Positions 47,859 through 56,994 of a stretch of 64,000 bases of DNA are shown here, in pieces. This stretch comes from Brevibacterium antiquum. Its GTDB lineage: Bacteria; Actinomycetota; Actinomycetes; Actinomycetales; Brevibacteriaceae. The position numbers and the translations under genes are program-made. Numbering within the stretch: position 1 is the stretch's first letter; the number at the start of each line of letters is the position of its first letter. The stretch lies in NCBI RefSeq assembly GCF_016107655.1, contig NZ_JABASX010000001.1, positions 310,001-374,000 on the forward strand. The letters are read 5' to 3'. Under the pieces are notes generated by a model that worked only from the letters and a program-made list of their open reading frames with translations, did no database searches and was not told the origin of the DNA.

Positions 47859-48983
47859 TCAGATGAGTCCTCGGCGGGCTGCCTCCTCGGCGGCCTCGAC
47901 ATACGAGTGGGTCTTCGCTGCTTGATGCTCGGCGAAGACCGAACGCACGGTTCCTGACTTCGAGCGCATGACCAGCGAGTGAGTGGTGACGTGTCCGCCG
48001 TCGAACTTCACACCGTCGAGCAGGTCGCCGTTGGTGATGCCCGTGGCCACGAAGTAGCTGTTGTCACCGGTGACGAGGTCATCGGTGTTGAGCACCTTGT
48101 CGACGTCGAGTCCGGCTGCAGCCGCAGCCTCACGCTCGGAATCGTCCTGTGGCCACAGACGGCCCTGGATGACTCCGCCCAGTGCCTTGATCGCGCAGGC
48201 GGTGATGATGCCCTCGGGGGTGCCGCCGATTCCCATCAGCATGTCGACACCGGTACCGGGACGGCAGGCGGCGATGGCACCGGCGACATCACCATCGGTG
48301 ATGAGCTGGATGCGGGCCCCGGCGGCGCGGATCTCGTCGATCATCGTCTGGTGGCGCGGACGATCGAGGATCATCACGGTCACAGAAGCTGGATCATTAG
48401 TGCCTTTGCCCTTGGCGACGCGGCGGATGTTCTCTGCCACAGGCAGGCGCAGGTCGACGGCATCGGCGGCAGCAGGGCCGGTGACGAGCTTCTCCATGTA
48501 GAAGACAGCCGACGGGTCGTACATGGCACCGTCTTCGGTGACTGCCATGACCGAAATGGCGTTGGGCATCCCCAGTGCGGTCAGGCGGGTGCCGTCGATC
48601 GGATCGACGGCCACATCGCAGTGGGGGCCTCCGCCGTCGCCGACCTGCTCACCGTTGAAGAGCATCGGCGCTTCGTCCTTCTCGCCTTCGCCGATGACGA
48701 CTCGTCCGGCCATGCGGACGGTCGAGATGACGTTGCGCATTGCGGCGACAGCGGCACCGTCGGCAGCGATCTTGTCGCCGCGGCCCACCCAAGGAGCGGC
48801 CGCAATAGCGGCGGCCTCGGTGACTCTGACGAGTTCGAGGGCGAGGTTGCGGTCGGGAGCGTCGGCTCCGACCTGTGCTTTCTGGGACCAGGCATCCGTC
48901 ACAGCGACGGGAGGAGCCTCGGCATCCACTCGGCCTCGGTCATGATGAGATTTCACGTCAGCAGATTCATTGGAGTCACTCAT
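47859..48983 (-). CDS. glpX: Class II fructose-1,6-bisphosphatase
   Basis: This is a 374-residue enzyme from [11 protein letters not shown]; an ATG at 49022 would overlap the divergent gene region. The metal/phosphate motifs are [18 protein letters not shown] and GIGGTPEG, typical of GlpX. It hydrolyses fructose 1,6-bisphosphate in gluconeogenesis and is usually the only FBPase of actinobacteria. An acidic N-terminal extension of about 30 residues precedes the core. It is divergent from the DUF4245 gene. Confidence 0.95.
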   Translation of the reverse strand: MSDSNESADVKSHHDRGRVDAEAPPVAVTDAWSQKAQVGADAPDRNLALELVRVTEAAAIAAAPWVGRGDKIAADGAAVAAMRNVISTVRMAGRVVIGEGEKDEAPMLFNGEQVGDGGGPHCDVAVDPIDGTRLTALGMPNAISVMAVTEDGAMYDPSAVFYMEKLVTGPAAADAVDLRLPVAENIRRVAKGKGTNDPASVTVMILDRPRHQTMIDEIRAAGARIQLITDGDVAGAIAACRPGTGVDMLMGIGGTPEGIITACAIKALGGVIQGRLWPQDDSEREAAAAAGLDVDKVLNTDDLVTGDNSYFVATGITNGDLLDGVKFDGGHVTTHSLVMRSKSGTVRSVFAEHQAAKTHSYVEAAEEAARRGLI

Positions 48984-49192
48984 AAGTCCAATTGTGCCAC
49001 CCCACACGTTCGGCGCCGACATCGGGACGATTTCGCGCCGTGACTGTGGCCGCCATCATGAAAGCCCGCCCAGGATTGGCCCTTGGAGCCTTCCCCGAGG
49101 ACAATGGCGATGTGAACGCCCAATCTGATACCAACACTGTGGGAACGCAGGCGCCCGTGACGCGCATGGATGCCGGTCCCGAGGGAGTGCCA

Positions 49193-49762
49193 ATGGCTGA
49201 CGAGTCCGGAGTGATGCTCCCGGGGTCCAGGGAAGAGATGCGCTTCCTTCGGAAGAACTCGAACTGGGTCAATATGATCATTGCGATCTTCGCCTGCCTG
49301 GCCGTCGTCGCAGTGGTTCTGCTGATCGCCCCTCAGCCAGAGGTCGACTCCCAGCGTGTGGTCGACTACCAGACGATTGCGGAGCAGTCTCAGGACAGCG
49401 CCGACTTCGATCTCATCGTGCCTGAAATCCCGAGCGGGTGGACCTCGAACGAGGCGAACTTGGACCGTGTGGGCGAATCCGACCACACTTCGTGGTATAT
49501 GTCCTTCGTCGGAACTGAGCGGCAATGGGTGAGCATTGAGCAGGCCAAGGCCACCGAGAACTGGGCCGAGAACCAGGTCGATGATGCGATTGCTGCTGAG
49601 ACGGTGACCGTCGGCGGCTCTGACTTCCAAATCTATCGGACTGAGGACGCCAAGGAATATTGGGTCGCAGGCAAGGGCGACACTTTCGTCGTCATCACCG
49701 CAATCGCGACGCCCGACACCATCGACGCCTTCGCGAAGCAGGTCGCCGCACAGCTGAAGTGA
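49193..49762 (+). CDS. DUF4245 membrane protein
   Basis: The protein has 189 residues from the ATG at 49193, which has GAGGGAG at good spacing; a GTG at 49112 is the alternative. One membrane segment (about 26-46, WVNMIIAIFACLAVVAVVLLI) is followed by an extracytoplasmic domain with the DUF4245 blocks VPEIPSGWTSNEANL, TSWYMSFVGTERQWVSIEQAKA and YWVAGKGDTFVVITAIAT. DUF4245 genes are found between glpX and xseB in actinobacteria. The function is unknown. Confidence 0.88.
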   Translation: MADESGVMLPGSREEMRFLRKNSNWVNMIIAIFACLAVVAVVLLIAPQPEVDSQRVVDYQTIAEQSQDSADFDLIVPEIPSGWTSNEANLDRVGESDHTSWYMSFVGTERQWVSIEQAKATENWAENQVDDAIAAETVTVGGSDFQIYRTEDAKEYWVAGKGDTFVVITAIATPDTIDAFAKQVAAQLK

Positions 49763-49765
49763 GGC

Positions 49766-50005
49766 TCAGTCCTCGTCGTCCGAGGATTCTTCGCGCGCCT
49801 TGTCGAGGCGCTCACGTGCGCCATCGAGCCATCCCTGGCAACGGTCTGCTAGGGCTTCGCCGCGTTCCCACAGACTCAGTGAGTCCTCCAGCGGTAGGTT
49901 TCCTGCTTCCAGCCGTTTGACGATTCCGACCAGTTCTTCTCGTGCCTGTTCGTAGCTGAGGGTGCTGATGTCGGCCTGGTTCTGCTGGGCTGTTGGTTCT
50001 GTCAT
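49766..50005 (-). CDS. xseB: Exodeoxyribonuclease VII small subunit
   Basis: This is a 79-residue protein from MTEPTAQQNQ; the frame is open to 50095 but that stretch overlaps xseA. The XseB signature YEQAREELVGIVKRLEAGNLPLEDSLSLWERGEAL forms the helical hairpin that binds XseA. With XseA it degrades single-stranded DNA. It lies 67 bases after the xseA stop and is convergent with the DUF4245 gene with a 3-base gap. Confidence 0.94.
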   Translation of the reverse strand: MTEPTAQQNQADISTLSYEQAREELVGIVKRLEAGNLPLEDSLSLWERGEALADRCQGWLDGARERLDKAREESSDDED

Positions 50006-50072
50006 GATTGCGTCCTTTGCGAGATTGCTTGTGCCGATATCTGATCGAATGTGGTGGGGCCGGGAACTGTCA

Positions 50073-51380
50073 TCACTCGGTTGCCCGGTTGCCATCTGTG
50101 CTCTCCTGTACGGCCGTCACCTCGGCATCGAAGCGGCCGTGCGCGACACGCACGTGGACGCCGTCGCCGGCTTTGACCTCGGCCGAGTCTCTGACGGCTT
50201 GGCCGTCATCGCTTTGAACGACGGCGTAGCCGCGTTCGAGCGTCCGTAACGGGGAGAGCGAGCGTGCTTGTGAACGCAGGTGGTTGATTTCGGTCTGCCC
50301 CTGCATGATGCGCGTCGTCGTCGCCTGAAGGCTGCGTCGACGGACCAGCCGCAGCTGCTCTTCGTGGGCGGTCACCATAGTCTGCGGCTCGGCCAGCACC
50401 GGACGTGATCGGACTGCGGTGAGCATCTCCTGCTCCCGGTCGATGATCCGGTTGACGGCGGCGTCGAGTTCCGCCCGCGCGCGCAGCAGGTTCATTGCTT
50501 CCTCGGCCACATCCGGCACGATGCGTTTTGCTGCGTCGGTGGGAGTCGATGCTCTCATATCGGCAACTTCATCGAGGATCGGGCGGTCGGCCTCGTGGCC
50601 GATCGCCGACACGACGGGAGTGTTCGCCTCAGACACGGCCCGGACCAGGGCCTCATTGGAGAACGGCAACAGGTCTTCCATGCTCCCACCGCCGCGAGCG
50701 ATGACGATGATGTCGATCTGCGGATCGGCATCGAGTTCGGCCAGGTTCTTCATCACTCCGGGTACGGCGTCGGGGCCTTGGACGGCGCAGTTGCGGATTT
50801 CGAACGCGGCGGCTGGCCAGCGCAGGTGGACATTGCGAACGACGTCTTTCTGAGCATCGGAGTCCCTGCCGGTGATCAGGCCGATCCGATTGGGCAGGAA
50901 CGGCAGACGTATCTTTCTGCTGGGGTCGAACAGGCCCTCTGCTCCGAGTTGCTTCTTCAGCCGTTCGAGCCGGGCAAGAAGCTCACCGAGGCCGACGGCC
51001 CGGATGTCATTGGCCCGCATGGTCAGACGACCGGTCTTCGTCCAGAAATCTGCCTTGAGGTTGGCAACGACATGGCTGCCTTCCGACAGCGGTGCACCGG
51101 TGCGCTCAAGGACGTTCTTCCAGATCTGCACCGGCAGGGACATCTCGACATCGGTATCACGCAGAGTCAGGTAGCTGGCCTTGCCCCGGTGATTGAGCTC
51201 GACAACCTGTCCCTCGATCCACACACTCGACATGCGATCGATATACGACTTCATCTTGCTTGAGAGCAGACTCAGGGGCCACGGGTTCTCCGCTGTCGTC
51301 TCGCCTGCCGTCGCAGCCAGTTCCTGAGCGTCGACTGTTTCGCCGAGGGTCCCGGGAGTGCCGGAAATTCGTTGCGCCAT
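50073..51380 (-). CDS. xseA: Exodeoxyribonuclease VII large subunit
   Basis: This is a 435-residue protein with an N-terminal OB-fold (about 35-130, WIEGQVVELNHRGKASYLTLRD), then the catalytic Exonuc_VII_L domain with IGLITGRDSDAQKDVVRNVHLRWP, DIIVIARGGGSMEDLLPFSNEALVRAV and SAIGHEADRPILDEVADMRASTPTDAAK, followed by coiled-coil regions. It forms the ssDNA exonuclease with XseB and is divergent from ispH over a 168-base gap. Confidence 0.96.
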   Translation of the reverse strand: MAQRISGTPGTLGETVDAQELAATAGETTAENPWPLSLLSSKMKSYIDRMSSVWIEGQVVELNHRGKASYLTLRDTDVEMSLPVQIWKNVLERTGAPLSEGSHVVANLKADFWTKTGRLTMRANDIRAVGLGELLARLERLKKQLGAEGLFDPSRKIRLPFLPNRIGLITGRDSDAQKDVVRNVHLRWPAAAFEIRNCAVQGPDAVPGVMKNLAELDADPQIDIIVIARGGGSMEDLLPFSNEALVRAVSEANTPVVSAIGHEADRPILDEVADMRASTPTDAAKRIVPDVAEEAMNLLRARAELDAAVNRIIDREQEMLTAVRSRPVLAEPQTMVTAHEEQLRLVRRRSLQATTTRIMQGQTEINHLRSQARSLSPLRTLERGYAVVQSDDGQAVRDSAEVKAGDGVHVRVAHGRFDAEVTAVQESTDGNRATE

Positions 51381-51548
51381 GTTGTCTCCCCTTCCAATCC
51401 ACCACCCTAACGAACGGTGGTGACATGACGAATCATCGCCGCGCAGGAACTCAGGCGGTCGGGGATGGAATCCGGATGGTGGGCGCGTGTGATGTGGATT
51501 GCTTCACCTTTGTAGCCGTTGTTCAGGTCCCCGGCCTAAACTGAGCTT

Positions 51549-52628
51549 GTGACTGCGATATCTGTACCTATGCCCACCATCCCGCGCAAGCGTGTTGCTC
51601 CGGAGGACATCCGGACGCCCGAAGGCGCTGACCAGAAGGTGCTTCTGGCCGCCCCGCGCGGATACTGTGCCGGTGTTGACCGCGCAGTGATCGCCGTCGA
51701 GCGCGCACTCGAGCACTATGGTGCTCCCGTCTACGTGCGCAAGGAGATTGTGCACAACCGTCATGTGGTCGACACCCTCGCCGAACGCGGCGCCGTCTTC
51801 GTCAACGAGACTGATGAAGTTCCCGAGGGCGCTCGACTTGTGTTCTCCGCGCACGGTGTGTCTCCTGCGGTGCACGCCGAGGCGGCCGCTCGTGAGCTGT
51901 CCACGATCGATGCCACATGCCCACTGGTGACGAAGGTCCACCGCGAGGCAGTTCGATTCGCCCGTGACGGGTACCGAATTCTTCTGGTCGGCCACGCAGG
52001 TCACGAAGAGGTCGAAGGCACGATGGGAGAGGCTCCCGACGACATCACGCTGATCCAGAACCCTGAGGAAGCCAAGACTGTCGAGATCGGCGGTGCAGAG
52101 AGCCTGGTCTGGCTCTCACAGACGACGTTAAGTGTCGACGAGACGATGGAGACAGTCAACATCCTGCGCGAACGGTTCCCCCACCTGCAGGACCCTCCAA
52201 GCGATGACATCTGCTATGCCACCTCGAACCGGCAGGTGGCCGTGAAGAAGATCGCCCCGCAGTCCGATCTGGTTCTGGTTGTCGGTTCAGCCAATTCGTC
52301 AAATTCCGTGCGTCTGGTCGAAGTTGCTCTGGAGCACGGGGCCAAGGACGCACGTCGCGTCGATTTCGCTCGAGAGGTCGACGAATCCTGGTTCCATGAT
52401 GTCGCAACGGTCGGCGTGACCTCAGGAGCGAGCGTGCCGGAAGGACTGGTCCAGGACCTTCTCGAACTGTTGGCCGAGTACGGCTTCGGCTCGGTCGAGG
52501 AAATCGTCACAGCGGAGGAAGACATCATGTTCTCCCTGCCGCGCGAACTGCGCAAGGATCTCAAAGCCGCCGGGAAGAAGACGTCGAACAAACGTGATGG
52601 CGCTGACCGGGATCACGACCTGATCTGA
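51549..52628 (+). CDS. ispH: 4-hydroxy-3-methylbut-2-enyl diphosphate reductase
   Basis: This is a 359-residue enzyme starting with GTG. Three conserved cysteines bind the 4Fe-4S cluster: C40 ([13 protein letters not shown]), C124 (DATCPLV) and C222 ([11 protein letters not shown]). HNRHVVDTL and [14 protein letters not shown] are the other family motifs. It makes IPP and DMAPP in the last step of the MEP pathway, which supplies the substrate of the cis-prenyl transferase at 43180. It is convergent with rmuC, 12 bases away. Confidence 0.97.
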   Translation: MTAISVPMPTIPRKRVAPEDIRTPEGADQKVLLAAPRGYCAGVDRAVIAVERALEHYGAPVYVRKEIVHNRHVVDTLAERGAVFVNETDEVPEGARLVFSAHGVSPAVHAEAAARELSTIDATCPLVTKVHREAVRFARDGYRILLVGHAGHEEVEGTMGEAPDDITLIQNPEEAKTVEIGGAESLVWLSQTTLSVDETMETVNILRERFPHLQDPPSDDICYATSNRQVAVKKIAPQSDLVLVVGSANSSNSVRLVEVALEHGAKDARRVDFAREVDESWFHDVATVGVTSGASVPEGLVQDLLELLAEYGFGSVEEIVTAEEDIMFSLPRELRKDLKAAGKKTSNKRDGADRDHDLI

Positions 52629-52640
52629 CCGGTCTCTGGT

Positions 52641-53825
52641 CTAGTCGGAGCCCGTATGGCAACGTCTCAGATCAGTGGGATCCTGTGTTGCGAATGGATC
52701 CTGTCCCGCAGTGCTTGGCCGTGTGAGTTCTTCAGCGCTGACTCCGCGGCTGCGCGAGTCGAGCTCGGCAACTGCATCGAGTTCGGTGGCAACGATTCCC
52801 GTATTCGGAAATTTTCGGGCAGTGACGAGGAACCGCGACTCCAGTGAAGAGACGAAACGATTGTAGTCCTCAACCGATCGATCCAGGCTCGATCCCATCC
52901 GCGTCACGTGCGTGACCAGAGTGCCGATGCGTTCGTAGAGTTCGGTGCCGAGTTTGAGCACCTCCGCCGCGGACGTGCTCATGTCCGCCTGTCGCCAATT
53001 GAGCGCCACGGTCTTGAGCAGAACCAGAAGCGTGGCGGGGGAAGCGAGCACGACGTTCTTGCCGAGAGCATGATCAATCATCTTCGGATAGGTGGACGCG
53101 GCTGAGGACAGCAGCCCGTCCGTGGGGACGAAGCAGACAACGAAGTCCGGGGCGGAGTCGAAGGACTTCCAATACTCCTTGGATGCCAGCGAGTCGATGT
53201 GTCGCAGCAGTGCGCGAGCATGATCATCGGCGGTGGAATCAGTACTGTCCATCCGGGCAGACAGTGGGGTTTTGGCGTCGATGATGATCGTTCCGCCGCC
53301 GGGTAGGTTCACGGTCATGTCGGGGCGATGGCGTTTGCCATCACGCATACTGCTGACCTGAGTCTCGAAATCCACGTGGGGGAGGAGGCCTGCATATTCG
53401 ACGATGCGTTTGAGCTGGACCTCGCCCCAGTCTCCACGCTGAGTCGTCGAGTTCAGCGCGCTTGCCAGTGATCCGGTGGACTCCTGCAGTCTGAGGTTCT
53501 GTTGGCTCAGGTGCCCGATCTGCGTATTGAGGCGCGTAATCTGTTCCAGCTGTGTTCGGTCCTGGGACTGAAGGTTCTCCTGCAGGTGATTGACACTTGC
53601 CGCTAACGGACCGATGGCCGCGGTGATCTCTCCTGCCATCTGCGCATCGGCTTCCAGATCCTCTGTCCGGCTGGTGAGGATCCGAGACGTCGTCTCCGCT
53701 CTCGTGAGTTGCTCGATATAGCGAGAACGCGTGTGCGCGCGTCCGAGGAGGAAGCCGAGGACGACGCTGATGATGATCGCCAGGATGAGGACGACGATCA
53801 CTCCGGTGGCGGGGAAAGAATTCAT
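52641..53825 (-). CDS. rmuC: DNA recombination protein RmuC
   Basis: This is a 394-residue protein with an N-terminal membrane anchor (about 7-28, GVIVVLILAIIISVVLGFLLG), coiled coil (about 35-125), and the RmuC nuclease-like domain with RGDWGEVQLKRIVEYAGL, GTIIIDAKTPLSARM and FVCFVPTDGLLSSA. The PD-(D/E)XK-like core residues (D and AKT in IIDAKTP) are visible. It limits inversions at short repeats in E. coli. Divergent from ychF. Confidence 0.93.
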   Translation of the reverse strand: MNSFPATGVIVVLILAIIISVVLGFLLGRAHTRSRYIEQLTRAETTSRILTSRTEDLEADAQMAGEITAAIGPLAASVNHLQENLQSQDRTQLEQITRLNTQIGHLSQQNLRLQESTGSLASALNSTTQRGDWGEVQLKRIVEYAGLLPHVDFETQVSSMRDGKRHRPDMTVNLPGGGTIIIDAKTPLSARMDSTDSTADDHARALLRHIDSLASKEYWKSFDSAPDFVVCFVPTDGLLSSAASTYPKMIDHALGKNVVLASPATLLVLLKTVALNWRQADMSTSAAEVLKLGTELYERIGTLVTHVTRMGSSLDRSVEDYNRFVSSLESRFLVTARKFPNTGIVATELDAVAELDSRSRGVSAEELTRPSTAGQDPFATQDPTDLRRCHTGSD

Positions 53826-53898
53826 GACTTAAGCGTGACAGACGGCACTGACACGAGATTTAGACCCGCACCTCGGCGCCGGGATAGACTTAGCTACC

Positions 53899-54984
53899 GT
53901 GGCTCTAACTATCGGAATCGTGGGACTGCCCAATGTCGGCAAGTCGACCATGTTTAATGCATTGACCAAGAATCAAGTTCTCGCGGCGAACTACCCGTTC
54001 GCGACGATCGAACCGAACGTGGGCGTGGTGCCGTTGCCCGACGCGCGACTGACTCGATTGGCAGAGATCTTCAGCTCGGAGCGAATCCTCCACGCAACAG
54101 TCGACTTCGTCGATATCGCCGGCATCGTCCGCGGCGCATCCGAGGGTGAAGGCCTGGGCAATCAGTTCCTGGCCAACATCCGCGAGGCTGAAGCGATCTG
54201 CCAGGTCATTCGCGGTTTCGTCGATGACGACGTGATCCACGTCGAAGGCAAGATCAGCCCCGCTGATGACATCGATACCATCAACACCGAGCTCATCCTC
54301 GCCGATCTCCAGACCTTGGAGAAGGCGCGGCCGCGGATCGAAAAGGAAGTGAAGGGCAAGCGAGCCCCGGCTGAGCAGCTGAGCTCGATCGACTCCGCTG
54401 TTGAGATACTCGAGAGCGGAAAGACTCTTTACCAGGCGATGCAGGCCGACAAGTTCGATGTCACGGAGTTGCGCGAACTTCAGCTGATGACCGTCAAGCC
54501 GTTCCTCTACGTCTTCAACGTCGATGACGATGTGCTGGCTGACGAGGAGAAGAAGGCAGAGATGCGTGCCCTGGTGGCACCTGTCGAAGCGATCTTCCTT
54601 GACGCCAAGTTCGAGTCGGAGCTCGCCGAGCTCGACGAAGAGGAAGCCCTTGAGATGCTGGAATCCACCGGCCAGGAAGAAGCCGGACTGGACAAGCTGG
54701 CACGCGTCGGATTCGACACTCTGGGCCTGCAGACCTACCTGACGGCCGGCCCCAAGGAATCCCGTGCCTGGACGATTCCGAAGGGCGCAACCGCCCCCGA
54801 AGCTGCCGGCGTTATTCACACGGACTTCCAGAAGGGCTTCATCAAGGCTGAGGTCGTCTCCTTCGACGATCTCGACGCCAACGGCTCGATGTCCGCAGCC
54901 AAATCAGCCGGCAAGGTCCGGATGGAAGGCAAAGAATACGTGATGGTCGACGGCGACGTGGTGGAGTTCCGGTTCAATGTCTGA
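53899..54984 (+). CDS. ychF: Redox-regulated ATPase YchF
   Basis: This is a 361-residue protein with a GTG start. G1 is GLPNVGKST (9-17), [18 protein letters not shown] follows, and the nucleotide specificity segment [10 protein letters not shown] replaces NKxD, giving ATP preference as known for YchF. A coiled coil and a C-terminal TGS domain end in [11 protein letters not shown]. It acts in translation and stress responses. The last codons, GTGGAGTTCCGGTT, recur at 56938-56951, and the stop overlaps the next gene. Confidence 0.97.
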   Translation: MALTIGIVGLPNVGKSTMFNALTKNQVLAANYPFATIEPNVGVVPLPDARLTRLAEIFSSERILHATVDFVDIAGIVRGASEGEGLGNQFLANIREAEAICQVIRGFVDDDVIHVEGKISPADDIDTINTELILADLQTLEKARPRIEKEVKGKRAPAEQLSSIDSAVEILESGKTLYQAMQADKFDVTELRELQLMTVKPFLYVFNVDDDVLADEEKKAEMRALVAPVEAIFLDAKFESELAELDEEEALEMLESTGQEEAGLDKLARVGFDTLGLQTYLTAGPKESRAWTIPKGATAPEAAGVIHTDFQKGFIKAEVVSFDDLDANGSMSAAKSAGKVRMEGKEYVMVDGDVVEFRFNV

Positions 54985-55342
54985 TCAGCTGCCTCCGTGC
55001 CCTGAATGTTCGGAGTCATACACCTATGAGCAGGGTGCGCTTCTCGTGTGCCCGATGTGCGCTCATGAGTGGTCGCCTGCTTCGGACGGCGGTGACGAAC
55101 CGTTGTCTGTCGATGACGGTGGCATCCGTGACGCCGTCGGCAACCTGCTTGTCGACGGTGATGCGGTGTCAGTCGTCAAAGGCTTGAAAGTCGCCGGCAG
55201 CGGCGGTGGGACCATCAAGGTTGGGACGAAGGTCAAGAGCATTCGGCTGCTTGATCAGCCCGTGAACGGTCACGACATCGACGCGTCCGTGCCCAGCCTC
55301 GGGCGCATCTACCTGAAGTCCTCGGTGGTCAAGAAGGCCTGA
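54977..55342 (+). CDS. YjdM/PhnA-type zinc-ribbon protein
   Basis: This is a 121-residue protein whose ATG overlaps the end of ychF by 8 bases. The N-terminal zinc ribbon has C8, C11, C25 and C28 (PPCPEC ... LVCPMCAHEW), and the C-terminal PhnA domain has the SH3-like beta strands DAVSVVKGLKVAGSGGGTIKVGTKVKSIRL. Despite the old name, YjdM does not hydrolyse phosphonoacetate. The function is unknown. It marks the boundary between conserved and accessory parts of the window. Confidence 0.93.
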   Translation: MSDQLPPCPECSESYTYEQGALLVCPMCAHEWSPASDGGDEPLSVDDGGIRDAVGNLLVDGDAVSVVKGLKVAGSGGGTIKVGTKVKSIRLLDQPVNGHDIDASVPSLGRIYLKSSVVKKA

Positions 55343-55419
55343 GGCGGCTTTCGCCGGCTTCCACTTCACCGGCGGGGGATGACGCCACGAATTATGCGAA
55401 GTGCCGGCAAAGAATGAGA

Positions 55420-55548
55420 CTGCAATGTCGTTCCATTCGATTGAACTGGGACCGTCGAGTGCAGCACAGCATTCGCGTCAACGCGTGATGGCGACTTTGT
55501 TTCGTGTGGAGAGATGGAGGTGCGGACGATGTCGAACTCGTCGACTAC
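55420..55548 (+). pseudogene. Decayed 3' fragment of a higB-type toxin gene
   Basis: Translation from 55420 gives DRRVQHSIRVN, a TGA stop, then WRLCFVWRDGGADDVELVDY. This is the C-terminal half of HigB toxins (family pattern GDRxGQHSIRxNDQWRxCFxWxDxxxxDVExVDYH). The toxin's N-terminal half is absent, the TGA at 55486-55488 interrupts the frame at the conserved position before Trp, and after VDY the frame runs on into LRITPGE without the usual His-stop. It is clearly non-functional and separate from the higB N-terminal fragment at 56995. Confidence 0.8.
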
Positions 55549-55995
55549 CTGCGCATCACACCCGGGGAGGGAGACCTTCCCTGCTGGTGATGCGTGATCA
55601 GGTGTCAGTTTGACCTATGCGCGCATCAGTCCCGGTCAAGCACTACATGTCGCTCCTGCTGAGGAAACTTCATCCCGCGACCGCGGTCTACTCGTCATCG
55701 CTGCCTATGACGCCGGGCTCGTCCTTCCGAGAAAGGACCCGGTCCGGCATCGGTGACATCATCCCGGGGGTTCGCTCCGGAAGTCTTGTTGGCACGCTCG
55801 GCCTTCGCCCAAAGGCCGGATAGTCTTACCGGCCCTGGCGGACCTGTACAACGCACAGGTTGCTCGGTGCCGGAACTCCGTCGAATTTAGGTTCTCGCAT
55901 TAACCCCTGGGGCGAGCGAATACTACATACGTCGCTTCAGTGTTGAATACCTGGCACGTTGCGAAGCCCGAATTGCGGCAACTCGGCTTTCCGCA
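55549..55995. other. Scar region without an intact gene
   Basis: There is no intact gene. One frame (from about 55607 to 55753) encodes TYARISPGQALHV and LLVIAAYDAGLVLPRKDPVR before a stop, and after that stop (from about 55829) PALADLYNAQVARCRNSVEFRF and TAA at 55901-55903; I do not recognise a family. RNSVEFRF resembles RNAVEFRF at 56929 and the YchF end. It looks like decayed coding sequence from more than one source. A small ORF at 55617-55823 (68 codons) has no recognisable features. Confidence 0.55.
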
Positions 55996-56748
55996 TCATG
56001 AGGGAGTCGGCAACTTTGCGGTACGGCCGCCGTCGACGACGAGTACCTGACCTGTGATGAACGTCGCCCGATCGCTCGCGAGGAAGGCGGCGGTGTGTCC
56101 GATGTCGCAGGGCCTGCCGAGTCGACCAGCGGGATGCAGGCGGCGCAACTCGTCGCGCGCTGCGTCCGGGTCGCTCATCGACGCGATGTACGCCTTGCTC
56201 AAGTCGGATTCGATCCACCCTGGGGCTATAGCGTTGCAGCGCACTCCGTGCACACCGAGGTCAACGGCGAGAGCGCGGGTCATCGCGTGGAGGCCGCCCT
56301 TTGATGCGGCGTATACGGCGTGCCCGGGATTCGCGCTCAGTGCTTCCACCGATCCGATATTGACGATGCTGCCGCCGCCAGCGAGGTGTGGTAGCGCCGC
56401 TTGTGCCAGGAACAGTGGCGTGCGCAGATTGACGGACATCAACGTGGTCCAATCTGCGGCCGTGACATCGGCAGGCTCGCGCTCGGTCATGACGCCGGCG
56501 CAATTCACCAGCACGTCGAGTTGGCCGGATGCTCTGACTGCTTTCTCGACTAGCGGCGAGAAATCTGCTTCGGCGGAAAGGTCCGCGGCGAGGAACATGA
56601 CGCGGGGGTCCGCGGCCAGATCATCGTCGAGTGGAGAGCGCTGTGCGATTACGACCTGTGCGCCTTGCTCAAGGAAGATGTCGACGACTCCGCGGCCGAT
56701 CCCGCGCCCGCCCCCTGTGACGAGCGCTGTCTTGTTGCTTAGATCCAT
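55996..56748 (-). CDS. SDR-family oxidoreductase
   Basis: This is a 250-residue classical short-chain dehydrogenase from MDLSNKTALVTGG. The cofactor motif TGGGRGIG is at 11-18, NCAG at 82-85, the catalytic S133, Y146 and K150 (YAASK), and the C-terminal ITGQVLVVDGGRTAK. An arginine (QRS) after the second strand hints at NADP(H), but a charged DDD follows. It acts on a hydroxy or oxo substrate that cannot be deduced. It lies alone in the scar zone, opposite in direction to the toxin remnants. Confidence 0.93.
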   Translation of the reverse strand: MDLSNKTALVTGGGRGIGRGVVDIFLEQGAQVVIAQRSPLDDDLAADPRVMFLAADLSAEADFSPLVEKAVRASGQLDVLVNCAGVMTEREPADVTAADWTTLMSVNLRTPLFLAQAALPHLAGGGSIVNIGSVEALSANPGHAVYAASKGGLHAMTRALAVDLGVHGVRCNAIAPGWIESDLSKAYIASMSDPDAARDELRRLHPAGRLGRPCDIGHTAAFLASDRATFITGQVLVVDGGRTAKLPTPS

Positions 56749-56928
56749 ATGGCCCAGCCTAAGCGGAGCGGCACCGAACTTCAGGTCAGCAGCAGCTCGC
56801 ACCAGAGTGTGTCGGATCAAGGGAATCGGCGTTGAGGCACTTGCCTACTTGAGGAGACGTCATGCTGCGGCGGTGATTGCGAGTGGCAGCATTCACGGGT
56901 GTGTATTGATTTTGAGGTTGGTCTGTAC

Positions 56929-56961
56929 CGGAATGCGGTGGAGTTCCGGTTTAACGTATAG
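56929..56961 (+). repeat. Second copy of the ychF 3' end (possible attachment-site scar)
   Basis: The bases encode RNAVEFRFNV and a TAG stop. GGTGGAGTTCCGGTT (56937-56951) is identical to 54960-54974 in ychF, and the next codons (TTT-AAC-GTA against TTC-AAT-GTC) are synonymous. Upstream of this the resemblance to ychF stops. It is consistent with a partial target-gene copy left by integration at the ychF 3' end; chance cannot be excluded. Confidence 0.6.
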
Positions 56962-56967
56962 CGTTAA
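56951..56967. promoter_or_regulatory. HigA-type operator palindrome
   Basis: TTAACG-TATAG-CGTTAA (6-bp arms, 5-base spacer) lies 27 bases upstream of the HigB/HigA fusion start. TAACG-N5-CGTTA palindromes are characteristic of higBA promoters, where the antitoxin represses its own operon. TATAG could serve as the -10 element. Confidence 0.7.
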
Positions 56968-56994
56968 TGACGGTGCCCGTCATGCATTGGTGTA

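Larger units (their letters stand above)
56749..56994. promoter_or_regulatory. Divergent gap between the SDR gene and the higBA remnant
   Basis: This 246-base gap contains the ychF-tail-like segment (56929-56961), the HigA-type palindrome (56951-56967) and a small hairpin ATGACGG-TGC-CCGTCAT (56967-56983) just before the fusion gene start at 56995. No SDR promoter could be picked out. Confidence 0.5.

Noticed and set aside
47979..49043. 354-codon open frame on the plus strand across glpX
   Set aside because: Antisense shadow of glpX, rich in Gly, Asp and His as expected from the complementary codons.
55617..55823. 68-codon open frame as a small gene in the scar zone
   Set aside because: It has no ribosome-binding site or recognisable feature, and another frame of the same bases gives a more protein-like but interrupted sequence.
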